Positions 12,119 to 20,269 of a stretch of 47,026 nt of DNA are shown here, one piece after another (within the stretch, counting starts at the first letter, position 1; each line of letters starts with the position of its first letter). A program made the translations under genes and the position numbers. The notes under the pieces were generated by a model, which was given only the letters and a program-made list of their open reading frames with translations, was not told where the DNA came from and searched no databases. The stretch is from positions 1 to 47,026 of the IMG/VR virus record IMGVR_UViG_3300000553_000069. One strand, 5' to 3'. This DNA is from a virus.

Positions 12119-13112
12119 TTAGTACGCCCTTATATGTTTCATTTAACCAGCTACTAAATAATTCTGCTGATTCACTACATTTATTCAGCTCATACCGGCC
12201 ACAGAATTGTAAAAATCTTACCCCCACTTGCCCTATATCTTTATGACTAATTTGTTCTTTTATACTAGCATCAATTGTTGCTTTAACTTCTTCGGGTTGT
12301 GCTGTTAAATCTACTAGTGTAACATTGCGTGTATAATCATCTAACACACGATGTTCGATGCCATCTGGATCAGTCCAACGCTGTAACATCATATTGTTCC
12401 AGTTGTATCCTTGTTTCGCTCGATCCTCAAACGCTTCCTGTAAGCCAACCTTGTTCTTAGTGCCCTTAGTACGGACACCCGGGTAGGCCGAGAAGACGTT
12501 ATCCGTCGAATCGCCGCGCATACACTTTTCGAAGAGTAGCCATTCTGGATTAGGGATTTGCTTAGGTTCTTTAGTTTTTTTATCGATGACTGCTTTTCCT
12601 TTAGCATCAAAGATTCCTTCTATTGTAATTAATTCGTCTGTTATTCCGTTGTACTGCTTGACATTGGGCGCTACTAATTGAACAAAGTCAGTATCACTGC
12701 TAATAATGACATGTTCATCTTGTGGATGTAGTGCTATCCAACGAGCTATGATATCGTCACCTTCTGCTGTGGGGCAACGTATTACGCTACAATTGGTCTT
12801 TTCAGACAAGTATTTAGTTAGCGAATCATAGGTTTCCCAGAACATTTTATCTTCTTCTTGTTCTGCTTCGGTAAGTGCTTGTCTTGCTACAGCGCGATTG
12901 GCTTTGTAGGGTTTATAGAAATCTTTGCGCCAACTGCGTCCTTCTAAAGCAAAAACTACATGATTTGCTTCAAATCGGCGTGCCATTTTGTTAGCAGCCA
13001 TCATTGTAATGTGCAAAGCAAAGGCTGCCTTTTCTTCAGCTGATCCAGCTCGGTAAGCACCGTGTCTAGCACGAAAGAATAAATTAGCAGTATCTACAAG
13101 AACATATTTCAT
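12111..13112 (-). CDS. rnh: 5'-3' exonuclease, T4 RNase H/FEN family
   Basis: 333 residues with the FEN-type active-site Asp residues: VDTANLFFRAR (D7), FALEGRSWRKDFYKPYKANR (the helical-arch RKxxYxxYK motif, about 54-73), AEGDDIIARW (about 126) and SSDTDFVQL (about 147), then MRGDSTDNVFSAYPGVRTKG, a helix-hairpin-helix-like DNA-binding turn. T4 RNase H removes RNA primers from lagging-strand fragments during phage replication. First gene of a leftward operon. The ATG lies 6 nt below a TATAAT box and lacks a ribosome-binding site, so it may be translated from a leaderless message. Confidence 0.9.
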   Translation of the reverse strand: MKYVLVDTANLFFRARHGAYRAGSAEEKAAFALHITMMAANKMARRFEANHVVFALEGRSWRKDFYKPYKANRAVARQALTEAEQEEDKMFWETYDSLTKYLSEKTNCSVIRCPTAEGDDIIARWIALHPQDEHVIISSDTDFVQLVAPNVKQYNGITDELITIEGIFDAKGKAVIDKKTKEPKQIPNPEWLLFEKCMRGDSTDNVFSAYPGVRTKGTKNKVGLQEAFEDRAKQGYNWNNMMLQRWTDPDGIEHRVLDDYTRNVTLVDLTAQPEEVKATIDASIKEQISHKDIGQVGVRFLQFCGRYELNKCSESAELFSSWLNETYKGVLNG

Positions 13113-13118
13113 ATTATG

Positions 13119-13147
13119 ATTATAACAGAACTTTCAATTGAAGTCAA
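13119..13147 (-). promoter_or_regulatory. Sigma70-type promoter giving a leaderless start
   Basis: TTGACT, 17 bp, TATAAT, reading leftwards; only 6 nt separate the -10 box from the ATG at 13112. Confidence 0.78.
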
Positions 13148-13170
13148 GAATTTATTTAAAAATTTCTAAG

Positions 13171-14403
13171 TTAATTTTTTTGATAAATTGTTTCGATTGC
13201 TTGTACATATTGGTTGACGCAATTTTCTGGAGAATGACGAGTACTAATAATCTCTTGTGCCTTGGCACCTAAATGTTGCCGTTTAGATGCATTTTGATAT
13301 AAGATTTCCATCGCCGTTATTAAATCTGCGTCTTTAAATTCGTCCGTTAATTTCCATACGGCATCATCTGCTAACTCCGCCATACTGCCATTGGCATTAA
13401 CAATAGTTGCTAATCCATAGTTCATACAGTCCAAAACTGCGGCCGAAGTTTCTCCACGTGAATGAGTACGCAATTGAACTCCAATATCAGCCGCTGAAAG
13501 ATAATGATGAAAGGTAGAAGTATCTACCCATCCAGTGATACGAATGTCTATACCACTTTGCCGAATTGTATTAATAAGGTCTTTGCCATATTCTCCGTGC
13601 GCATTTCCCCCAACAAATACTAAAACACAATTGGCATTTTTTGCTAGGATCGAAGCTAGCCATGCGTCGAGTAATCGATGATTTAATTTGGTAGCTCCGA
13701 TAAAACCAAAACTACAAACAACAAAATCATTTTCATTTAAATTTAAAATCTGCCGAGCTTTAGCTCGATCAATACGTATTTTAGGTTCACGTAAAATGGG
13801 AATAACAGCCCAATTATCGTCTGCATTTTTGCCGTACCATTGTACAGCCAGTCGACGCGAACTTTCAGAATGAACAATTACTCCCAAAGATTTTTGAAGT
13901 ACACCTAAGTTGCATGGATATTTCCAAATAATATTCAAAACATTATTTTCATTATCTTGTTCCTGTAAAATAAGTTTGGCGACACCAGGCGGCGCAAGGT
14001 AGCCATGACTATGATATAAAGCATCATTTAAAGCACCCGTCATGACCCCACTTAGGTCTAATCCGGTTATAACCTCAGCTAGGAAAAAATCGTGGAGTAC
14101 AACTATACCCGGTACATTGTCTAATAAACCAAACATGTGGCAATGTAAATTTGAGTTTCCAAAATGATAAAGTATTCTATCATATCGATTGTGGTTTGCC
14201 TTAAACCATTCTAGATTGCGATATTGATAATTGTCATTGGTTTCATGATAAAATTTTGTATCTTCAGGCACAATTACATCAATATTGTAATACTGTGAAA
14301 GTTTGGGCAATAGTTCATAGCTATAGTCACTTATGCCGCTGCGTTCTGGCGGCATGGGAGAAAGATATGCTAGTTTAGTTCGAGCAACGGTATGTGTAGT
14401 CAA
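13171..14403 (-). CDS. GT-B glycosyltransferase, GT4 family
   Basis: 410 residues. N-terminal acceptor domain starts LAYLSPMPPERSGISDYSYEL with the glycine-rich loop of GT4 enzymes. The C-terminal Rossmann domain has FVVCSFGFIGATKLNHRLLDA, VFVGGNAHGEYG, ITGWVDTSTFHHYLSAADIGVQL and RGETSAAVLDCMNYGLA, where the E after G is the usual EX7E nucleotide-sugar site. Transfers a sugar from a nucleotide donor with retention. Target unknown; virion, host surface glycan and modified DNA are all possible. Overlaps the nucleotidyltransferase gene by 4 nt, suggesting joint action. Confidence 0.87.
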   Translation of the reverse strand: MTTHTVARTKLAYLSPMPPERSGISDYSYELLPKLSQYYNIDVIVPEDTKFYHETNDNYQYRNLEWFKANHNRYDRILYHFGNSNLHCHMFGLLDNVPGIVVLHDFFLAEVITGLDLSGVMTGALNDALYHSHGYLAPPGVAKLILQEQDNENNVLNIIWKYPCNLGVLQKSLGVIVHSESSRRLAVQWYGKNADDNWAVIPILREPKIRIDRAKARQILNLNENDFVVCSFGFIGATKLNHRLLDAWLASILAKNANCVLVFVGGNAHGEYGKDLINTIRQSGIDIRITGWVDTSTFHHYLSAADIGVQLRTHSRGETSAAVLDCMNYGLATIVNANGSMAELADDAVWKLTDEFKDADLITAMEILYQNASKRQHLGAKAQEIISTRHSPENCVNQYVQAIETIYQKN

Positions 14404-14879
14404 GGCTTTTTAAGAACTTTAAATGTTTCTGCTTCTGCTACTCGTTTACGAAGACTGCTTGAACTGAAAGAGTGATCTCTATCGTTGAATATACATTCGA
14501 TACCACGACGATAACATTCGCCTTTGCCAGTAAACTCTTTATCTTCATACTCAACGCCTAGTATTCGGACATCAATGGGCAGGATCAGCAGTAAATCAAC
14601 TAGATCCTGCTCAGTTTGATAAACCACCACTTCATCAACATATCGACAAGCTGCCAATTGTATTTGACGTTCAACAATGCTCTGTACAGGTTTATTTTTG
14701 GTATCGGCACGATCAATGGTTGGATCTGTTTGTAGTCCGCAAATTAAATAATCACAATGATTTTTTGCTTCAGACAACATGGCAACATGTCCAGCGTGTG
14801 GGCCTAAATCAAATGTACTAAAAGTAATGCCAATTTTCTTACCTTGCTTTAATAATTCAGCAACCTTGTTAAAAATCAT
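14400..14879 (-). CDS. Cytidylyltransferase-fold nucleotidyltransferase
   Basis: 159 residues. FSTFDLGPHAGHVAML (about 20-35) contains the HxGH nucleotide-binding motif, RQIQLAACRYVDEVVVY is the conserved helix-strand, and SFSSSSLRKRV is a variant of the ISSTxxR motif. Length and layout match glycerol-3-phosphate cytidylyltransferase (TagD) and the RfaE nucleotidyl domain, which activate a sugar or polyol phosphate with CTP or ATP. Next to a glycosyltransferase it probably makes its donor. Its start is overlapped by the end of the endonuclease gene above. Confidence 0.83.
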   Translation of the reverse strand: MIFNKVAELLKQGKKIGITFSTFDLGPHAGHVAMLSEAKNHCDYLICGLQTDPTIDRADTKNKPVQSIVERQIQLAACRYVDEVVVYQTEQDLVDLLLILPIDVRILGVEYEDKEFTGKGECYRRGIECIFNDRDHSFSSSSLRKRVAEAETFKVLKKP

Positions 14880-15585
14880 TTTTAATTTCCTCTGATAAAC
14901 ATTCTGATTTACCTGCCATAGATAGTTGAGGTTTATATTTAAATATATTATTGTTTTTTAAAATAGATTGCTCTAATAAAAAACAATTATACAGCGTATC
15001 TTCTTTAGTCCAACAAATTTTACCATTGTTTTTTTTAATAAAATCGTAAAATCTATTATGCAACGACATTGTAATTCCTACTTTGTAAAATGTAGTACCG
15101 TCAATATCTTTTAGATTAATAAAATACAATGTTCCGGGTGTATTTTTAAGTTTTGGATTTCTGTTAAAAATTGTTTCGCAATATTTTCCTGGCCCGCCGT
15201 TGGCCGTACATTTTTTACATCCACTTCCTCGTTTATGTGCTCCTGGTTTTTGCCAGAACTCTCCGTGAACTGGGCAAGTCATTTTCATCTTTACGCTATC
15301 ACGAATATAAGTGTTTTTATCATATTGATAATAATTATTGTGCTGTTTTTTAAACGCAACTATAATATCATCCCATTTACATGATGACTTTTCACCTTTG
15401 CATTTGGGACACCCATGTGCGTATAAATGATCTGCAGGCGTTTGCCAAAAGTCTCCGTGTGCCGGACAAGTAATAGATACTTTAGATAACATTTTTTCAT
15501 AAATTACATTATCGTACGAATAAAAATTATTGTGAACTTTTTTAAATCTCGGTACTACTGCTTCTATTGTTAGTTTTCTGCTCAT
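14869..15585 (-). CDS. Homing endonuclease: zinc repeats plus T5orf172-type GIY-YIG
   Basis: 238 residues. Two tandem modules of about 60 residues (6-62 and 72-127) share FKKxHNNxYxYD, ITCPAHGDFWQ / MTCPVHGEFWQ and GCxKC; these are DUF723-like zinc repeats. The C-terminal half has GTLYFINLKDIDGTTFYKVGIT, then R in LHNRFYDF and E in LLEQSIL, the GIY-YIG variant known from T5orf172/MUG113 proteins. A free-standing mobile nuclease. It lies between a small gene and the nucleotidyltransferase it overlaps by 11 nt; a TAATAAATATAG stretch precedes the ATG with no ribosome-binding site. Confidence 0.8.
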   Translation of the reverse strand: MSRKLTIEAVVPRFKKVHNNFYSYDNVIYEKMLSKVSITCPAHGDFWQTPADHLYAHGCPKCKGEKSSCKWDDIIVAFKKQHNNYYQYDKNTYIRDSVKMKMTCPVHGEFWQKPGAHKRGSGCKKCTANGGPGKYCETIFNRNPKLKNTPGTLYFINLKDIDGTTFYKVGITMSLHNRFYDFIKKNNGKICWTKEDTLYNCFLLEQSILKNNNIFKYKPQLSMAGKSECLSEEIKNDF

Positions 15586-15628
15586 ACTATATTTATTAGA
15601 TGCAAACAGAATGTCAAATTTACTTACA

Positions 15629-15838
15629 TCATTTTAGTTTTATCATAATAAATGTAGCCATTAACTCATCGTCTACTTTGAGTTTAGCTTGAAATCCTTT
15701 ATTTAAATCTGAACTATGTGTTACTTCCCAACCGTTACCGCCTACCTTATCATGAAGCCAGTATTTTCTGGGGCTAATGTATTTCTCACAACACTCAATT
15801 ACAGTATTGTATTTGCCAGGCAACGTAAATTCAATCAA
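15629..15838 (-). CDS. Small hypothetical protein
   Basis: 69 residues: MIEFTLPGKYNTVIECCEKY, then ISPRKYWLHDKVGGNGWEV and the strand ELMATFIMIKLK. Overlaps the upstream stop by 4 nt. Alpha/beta character, no recognised family. Confidence 0.6.
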   Translation of the reverse strand: MIEFTLPGKYNTVIECCEKYISPRKYWLHDKVGGNGWEVTHSSDLNKGFQAKLKVDDELMATFIMIKLK

Positions 15839-16212
15839 CTAACTTCACTCCTGCCATCGCCAACATCTTTGGATTTAACTACACGGGTAGACATTGCTTC
15901 GTATTGTTCAGCAGTTTCTAAAACTACATTACGACAAACAGCAGTGAACCATCTATCAACAATATCAGCATCAGTGTCTCTAGGATCCATTTGATAACCA
16001 TGTCTAATAAGATCAGCAATCATTTTATCGTTCCAATCAAACTCAAATGAACCATTGTTTATATCAGTAGGATCAATTTCCATGCTTAATACTTCAAAGT
16101 ATGGTTCGCCTTTTTCTGTAGCAATTTGTTTGGCTGATTTAAGTTGTTCAAGTGCTACTGCGGCAATTTTTTTCTTTTTAAATATATCAAATAATCCCAT
16201 TATGTTCCCCAA
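15835..16212 (-). CDS. Hypothetical protein below queE
   Basis: 125 residues. Begins MGNIMGLFDIFKKKK; a second ATG (MGLFDIF) follows 4 codons later and may be the real start. Contains EPYFEVLSMEIDPTDINNGSFEFDWNDKMIADLIRHGYQ, which reads like a compact alpha/beta phage protein. Overlaps queE by 13 nt and the next gene by 4 nt, so co-expressed with the deazaguanine enzyme. Function unknown. Confidence 0.7.
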   Translation of the reverse strand: MGNIMGLFDIFKKKKIAAVALEQLKSAKQIATEKGEPYFEVLSMEIDPTDINNGSFEFDWNDKMIADLIRHGYQMDPRDTDADIVDRWFTAVCRNVVLETAEQYEAMSTRVVKSKDVGDGRSEVS

Positions 16213-17054
16213 GCGTTTTTGAACAAAGGAACTTGAAGTCTATCACTATATCGTAGTCCATTTGCCATTGCTAATTCTGCTACTCGTTTATTGTTAAGTG
16301 AATAAACGCTTTCAACTCCACCTACAGGCATTAAGTAAATAGATCCGCCAAAACCTGCAGCTTGAAAGGTACTGGCTGCGGCCAATGCTTCTTCTACGTC
16401 TTCCTCGGTGGCAACTACAAATTTTAAATATGTATGACCAATTTCTTGATAACCACAAACAACTTCAGGTTTGATAGCATCTTCCCTTGATTCGCCACTA
16501 TTGCTTAGTTTGGCACTAACACTAAATGTAAGTTTTTCTCTATCACGACCAAACCTGGTCCAGTCTTCAAACAAATAATTTCTAAATTCTTCTGTTAATG
16601 CCTGTGTGCCATTAGTTTCAAAAGTAAGCTCTTGTAAGTCTACCATATTTTCATGTTCTAATAAAGCTGGATACGATCTCTGCCACCCTAGTAAAGGCTC
16701 TCCCCCAGTAATAACTAAATGTTCACCACCCCATTGTTTAAATGGCAACATTTCCATTATGCGCTCAACAATTAAATCTGTTTCTAATAACGGAGATAAA
16801 TCTTTAAAACGCGGGTCCCAACTAGCATAACTATCGCAACCTGTAGAAACTAACGGCAACTCGTCATATGAAGAAAACATATGAACAACTTCGACAATAT
16901 CTTCTACTTCTGTGCTAAGTTGACCTTTAGGCATACCAAACCCGGAACAGCGGAAATTGCAGCCGAATGTACGTAAGAATACACTCGGAACCCCCATATA
17001 GCGACCTTCGCCCTGAATGCTATAAAATAACTCAGCTACTTTTAATTTACTCAA
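16200..17054 (-). CDS. queE: 7-carboxy-7-deazaguanine synthase with split Fe-S motif
   Basis: A radical SAM enzyme that converts 6-carboxy-tetrahydropterin (from QueD) to 7-carboxy-7-deazaguanine. Visible motifs: YSIQGEGRYMGVPSVFLR, the QueE substrate region, and ITGGEPLLGWQ, the SAM-binding GGE motif. The cluster cysteines are CNFRC followed by 36 residues before GCDSYASW, instead of the usual CxxxCxxC; CDSYASW matches the family CDTxYxW, so an insertion splits the motif. The core starts at LKVAEL. I place the start at TTG 17054, overlapping the TGA of the upstream gene; the ATG at 17090 would overlap it by 40 nt. About 284 residues. Confidence 0.88.
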   Translation of the reverse strand: MSKLKVAELFYSIQGEGRYMGVPSVFLRTFGCNFRCSGFGMPKGQLSTEVEDIVEVVHMFSSYDELPLVSTGCDSYASWDPRFKDLSPLLETDLIVERIMEMLPFKQWGGEHLVITGGEPLLGWQRSYPALLEHENMVDLQELTFETNGTQALTEEFRNYLFEDWTRFGRDREKLTFSVSAKLSNSGESREDAIKPEVVCGYQEIGHTYLKFVVATEEDVEEALAAASTFQAAGFGGSIYLMPVGGVESVYSLNNKRVAELAMANGLRYSDRLQVPLFKNAWGT

Positions 17055-17551
17055 TTTTTCCACCAATCTTCCCAAGGAAATACGATCCACTGATCTTCTT
17101 CGGCTTTGTTTATTGTAACACCAGAATATCTAATGTCAAGCTCTGAATTGCTCGATTCATTATCAATCAATGTAGCCACTCGAACACTTTCCCCCCATAC
17201 ATTGTTCCAATCTGGGTGATTGCATAAACAACTACTTGACCAATCTTCTTTGATATAGTTTAGGGTAGCACCAGAATCGTTAATGTCATCGATAATAAGA
17301 ATTTTTTTGCCTTGAAACGCATCTTCCGCCATCCATAAGTTACTTTCGGGCTGGCTACTATCATCTCGCAAACTTACTTTAAGAGTTTCCATTGGGATAT
17401 TTAAATATTGGCTAATAAGATTAGCTGGTACTAGCCCTCCTCTGGTAATACCTACAACATAGTCCGGCTGCCAATTATCAAGATGAATTTGACGTAAGAT
17501 TTCTTGGCAATGTTTTTCTACGTTTCGCCAACTTAAAAATACTTTTTTCAT
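17051..17551 (-). CDS. Phosphoribosyltransferase (Gpt/Xpt-like)
   Basis: 166 residues of type I phosphoribosyltransferase fold. ILIIDDINDSGATL (about 95-108) is the PRPP-binding motif and ITRGGLVPANLISQYL (about 35-50) the first loop. The length and VVGITRGGLVPA fit xanthine/hypoxanthine phosphoribosyltransferases. Lying directly upstream of queE, it could salvage purines or convert a deazaguanine base to its nucleotide; the latter is speculation. It has its own promoter (17581-17609) and ribosome-binding site AGGAAC. Confidence 0.82.
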   Translation of the reverse strand: MKKVFLSWRNVEKHCQEILRQIHLDNWQPDYVVGITRGGLVPANLISQYLNIPMETLKVSLRDDSSQPESNLWMAEDAFQGKKILIIDDINDSGATLNYIKEDWSSSCLCNHPDWNNVWGESVRVATLIDNESSNSELDIRYSGVTINKAEEDQWIVFPWEDWWKN

Positions 17552-17580
17552 TATGTTCCTATAGAGTAATATATTTAAAT

Positions 17581-17609
17581 ATTATATACTATCTACAGAA
17601 ATTTGTCAA
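17581..17609 (-). promoter_or_regulatory. Consensus sigma70-type promoter of the PRTase-queE operon
   Basis: TTGACA, 17 bp, TATAAT, a perfect match reading leftwards; 30 nt above the ATG at 17551. Overlaps the last codon of the epimerase gene. Confidence 0.82.
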
Positions 17610-18496
17610 CCTAATATTTGTTGAATTCCTGCTTCGAAACTCATAGGTTCATAATCGGGCATAATTGAACGTAATTTTGAAATATCTGGGCGACGATTTG
17701 AAGGGCTTCCTTGCATACTTGGTAGTATTTCAAATTTAGCGTTTGGATAACCAAGGTTTTTAGCAATAATTTTAACCGCATCGCCAATAGTGATTTCGTT
17801 ATCGTTGCCAATATTGATTAATTGACGGTCAATATTTTCGGCAACATAAATGGAGGCACGAGTAGCATCACTTACATGACAGAAGCTACGAGTTTCGTGT
17901 GGGCCAATTACTGTAAAAATACCATTTTGTATTTTGTTAATTTGATCACCTAAAAAATGTCCTTGTTTACTGTTTTCTCCATAAACATTAAAGTAGCGTA
18001 GTGTAACATATGGCAGATCGGAATTGGCCAAATAATTTTCAGAAGTAATTTTAGCTAATCGATAACTCCAGCGAGCATTGTGTATATCTTTAATCACAAC
18101 GTTGGTATTTTCGGAAACAGGACTAGTAGGATCATCAGCTACCACTTCCGAACTTGATGCGTATACCAACCTCTTTAAATTAACACATTTGCGAGCAAAG
18201 TTAAAAATATTTAAATCGCAAACAAAATTATTGGCCAATACTTTGTTAGGCATTTTATAAAAGTTAGTAGTGCCGTTGATAGCGCCATAGTGATAAATGT
18301 AATCAAAATCTGTAGGAAGTTGATTGAGATCATCTACATTGTTTAAATCAATTCTGTACCATTCGTCACAACTTGGAATAGTTGTGCTACGGCTATGATT
18401 GTCTATGGCATAAACAATATGTCCGGCTTCCTTAAACTGACGACAGAATTCTGTACCAAGTAAGCCGCTGGCACCTGTAACTAAAATTTTACTCAT
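17606..18496 (-). CDS. NAD-dependent sugar epimerase/dehydratase (extended SDR)
   Basis: 296 residues. GASGLLGTEF at residues 7-16 is the GxxGxxG NAD(P) site; AIDNHSRS is the typical adenosine-ribose loop; YASSSEVV and SYRLAK give the catalytic Ser and YxxxK. RYFNVYGENS is the substrate-binding motif of nucleotide-sugar epimerases. Acts on a nucleotide sugar (4-epimerisation or 4,6-dehydration). It belongs to a five-gene run of sugar enzymes with 3-4 nt overlaps ending here. Confidence 0.9.
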   Translation of the reverse strand: MSKILVTGASGLLGTEFCRQFKEAGHIVYAIDNHSRSTTIPSCDEWYRIDLNNVDDLNQLPTDFDYIYHYGAINGTTNFYKMPNKVLANNFVCDLNIFNFARKCVNLKRLVYASSSEVVADDPTSPVSENTNVVIKDIHNARWSYRLAKITSENYLANSDLPYVTLRYFNVYGENSKQGHFLGDQINKIQNGIFTVIGPHETRSFCHVSDATRASIYVAENIDRQLINIGNDNEITIGDAVKIIAKNLGYPNAKFEILPSMQGSPSNRRPDISKLRSIMPDYEPMSFEAGIQQILG

Positions 18497-19266
18497 TTAC
18501 CCAATCCTTCATTGTCTTTTTGTATAGCATCGATCATAGAATAGTTTAAACCTAAATTCTTGACCAAATTGGCCCAAGCACTTGTATCTTTTGGCAAACA
18601 ATGCCCACCAAATCCTCGCAAGTTATCATTACACATCAAGTATGCTGGATTAAAACACTCTCTTTTGATAATAGCTTCGTACACATTATTATAATCAACT
18701 CCTAATGCTTTGCAAACATCATACGCAATGTTAGCAAAAATAATTTGTGCAGAATGATTAACGTTGTTAAAATATTTGATAACTTCTGCTTCTGCGGGTT
18801 TTACACAAGCAACATTTTGTGGTAATTTGCCATGAATGGCTTTAACAATAATATAATCTTCTTCGCGATCGCTACCAATTACTAGTAAATCATGATTATA
18901 CATGAAGTCAGCTAATGCTGTTTTAGCACGTAGGAATTCTGGAACGGAGCAAATACGCAAGTTAGGGTATTGCGCAGCTAACTTATTACAAGTACCTGGA
19001 ACACAAGTGCTCTTAAGACCTACTAAACCTTTATATCCAGCAACATCCAATTCCCCAACCACTCGTTCAACAATACCTGTATCACAATCACCATTGGGCG
19101 CTTGATTAGTTGGCACACAGATGAATACACACTCTGCTCCTATCACGTCATTGAGCGTTGACCCTTCATACGCTGGGTCAAAAAATGACATTTGATGACC
19201 TAAGTGATTTAATCCTTCGTATACTGCTTTACCTACGGTGCCTTTGCCTATAATTCCAATTTTCAT
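18493..19266 (-). CDS. UDP-glucose/GDP-mannose 6-dehydrogenase-like, short form
   Basis: 257 residues. IGIIGKGTVGKAVYEG is the N-terminal Rossmann fold; FICVPTNQ, STCVPGTC and GFGGHCLPKDT (catalytic Cys, about residue 226) match nucleotide-sugar 6-dehydrogenases, which oxidise UDP-glucose to UDP-glucuronate. The usual length is about 390-450; the C-terminal UDP-binding domain is missing, so activity or partner use may differ. The protein ends with a clean stop overlapping the epimerase start, so this is not a sequencing break. Confidence 0.85.
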   Translation of the reverse strand: MKIGIIGKGTVGKAVYEGLNHLGHQMSFFDPAYEGSTLNDVIGAECVFICVPTNQAPNGDCDTGIVERVVGELDVAGYKGLVGLKSTCVPGTCNKLAAQYPNLRICSVPEFLRAKTALADFMYNHDLLVIGSDREEDYIIVKAIHGKLPQNVACVKPAEAEVIKYFNNVNHSAQIIFANIAYDVCKALGVDYNNVYEAIIKRECFNPAYLMCNDNLRGFGGHCLPKDTSAWANLVKNLGLNYSMIDAIQKDNEGLGK

Positions 19267-19866
19267 TCAGTTCTCCTCTGGATACTTCATATCAATTAAC
19301 TGATTAGAGTTAACTGATGCCATACTTAATATTTCTTGTGCTACATCTTCGGGCTCTAAACATACAGCCGAAGTTTTAACGTCAATCATTGCGGTACGTG
19401 TTTTAACTGGATTAATTAATCCTACTGTGATATTATTGCCTTTAAAGTATTCACAAGCACCTTGCCATATATTATATAGTGCGGCTTTACTGGCTGCGTA
19501 TAAAATATAATCTTTACGACCTGATTTATAAGCACTAGATCCTACCATGATAATTTTAACAGGTTTATCGTTACCTTCCTTGTTAATGTAATAACGAATT
19601 ATAGACCAATTAGATCCAACATTGATATCAAAAGTATTAGAGTGTGTTTCAAAATTTGATTTATCAAAATGCCCTACACAATTTACTACTACATCCGGAT
19701 CTGTTTGAGCCAATAATTCTTCTACTTGAGTATGGCTTTGTATATAAACAAAATTAATATTTCCACTGCTAACCGGGGTGACAAGATACCCCGCATTTCT
19801 AAATGCTTTGCAAGTTGCTGATCCAATTCCGCCACTAGATCCAAATATAACTGCTCGTTTAGTCAT
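19267..19866 (-). CDS. Short-chain dehydrogenase/reductase
   Basis: 199 residues. FGSSGGIGSATCKAF is the GxxxGxG coenzyme site; VVNCVGHFD the NNAG-like motif; MVGSSAYKSG the catalytic Ser and YAASKAALYN the YxxxK pair. Slightly shorter than the usual 240-250. Redox partner enzyme of the sugar cluster; substrate unknown. Follows the cupin gene with an 8-nt overlap. Confidence 0.85.
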   Translation of the reverse strand: MTKRAVIFGSSGGIGSATCKAFRNAGYLVTPVSSGNINFVYIQSHTQVEELLAQTDPDVVVNCVGHFDKSNFETHSNTFDINVGSNWSIIRYYINKEGNDKPVKIIMVGSSAYKSGRKDYILYAASKAALYNIWQGACEYFKGNNITVGLINPVKTRTAMIDVKTSAVCLEPEDVAQEILSMASVNSNQLIDMKYPEEN

Positions 19867-20269
19867 TGGGTATAATCGATTCTACGCGGATAGTATCTGA
19901 CTCATAATCCTCGCCACCACGTGGGCCTTGAGCAAAAGCAATCAGTGTACAACCTTCTGGACCTGTACGCCAAGCGTGTATTTCATTAGGTTCAGAGATA
20001 ATAAATTCACCAGCACCTGCTGTAATAACATTAGCTGGCTCTTCACTACCAACAGGTTTAGAGTAGTAATCAATAGAACCTGTCAGTATGTAAGTGTACT
20101 GTGTGGTTAACTTGTGATAGTGATTAGCACGAATAGCCCCTGGGGTATTAGTAATAAGGCAACCAGAGTTCATATCTATCAAATGGAAAATATCTGTAAT
20201 ACTTCCGCGGTCGTCTGTAAATTGACCTAACTTAGGTTCTGTGTTGTTGTAAATGTTGTAATGTTTCAT
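19859..20269 (-). CDS. Cupin protein, sugar 3,4-ketoisomerase/epimerase-like
   Basis: 136 residues of single cupin fold. GQFTDDRGSITDIF and RANHYHKLTTQYTYILTGS (cupin motif 1, His pair) are followed by EFIISEPNEIHAWRT (motif 2). The DDRG start and size resemble the FdtA/WxcM and RmlC-like sugar isomerases or epimerases acting on dTDP-4-keto sugars. The neighbours (C-methyltransferase, epimerase, SDR) support a role in making a modified deoxysugar. The exact reaction is not determined. Confidence 0.8.
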   Translation of the reverse strand: MKHYNIYNNTEPKLGQFTDDRGSITDIFHLIDMNSGCLITNTPGAIRANHYHKLTTQYTYILTGSIDYYSKPVGSEEPANVITAGAGEFIISEPNEIHAWRTGPEGCTLIAFAQGPRGGEDYESDTIRVESIIPND

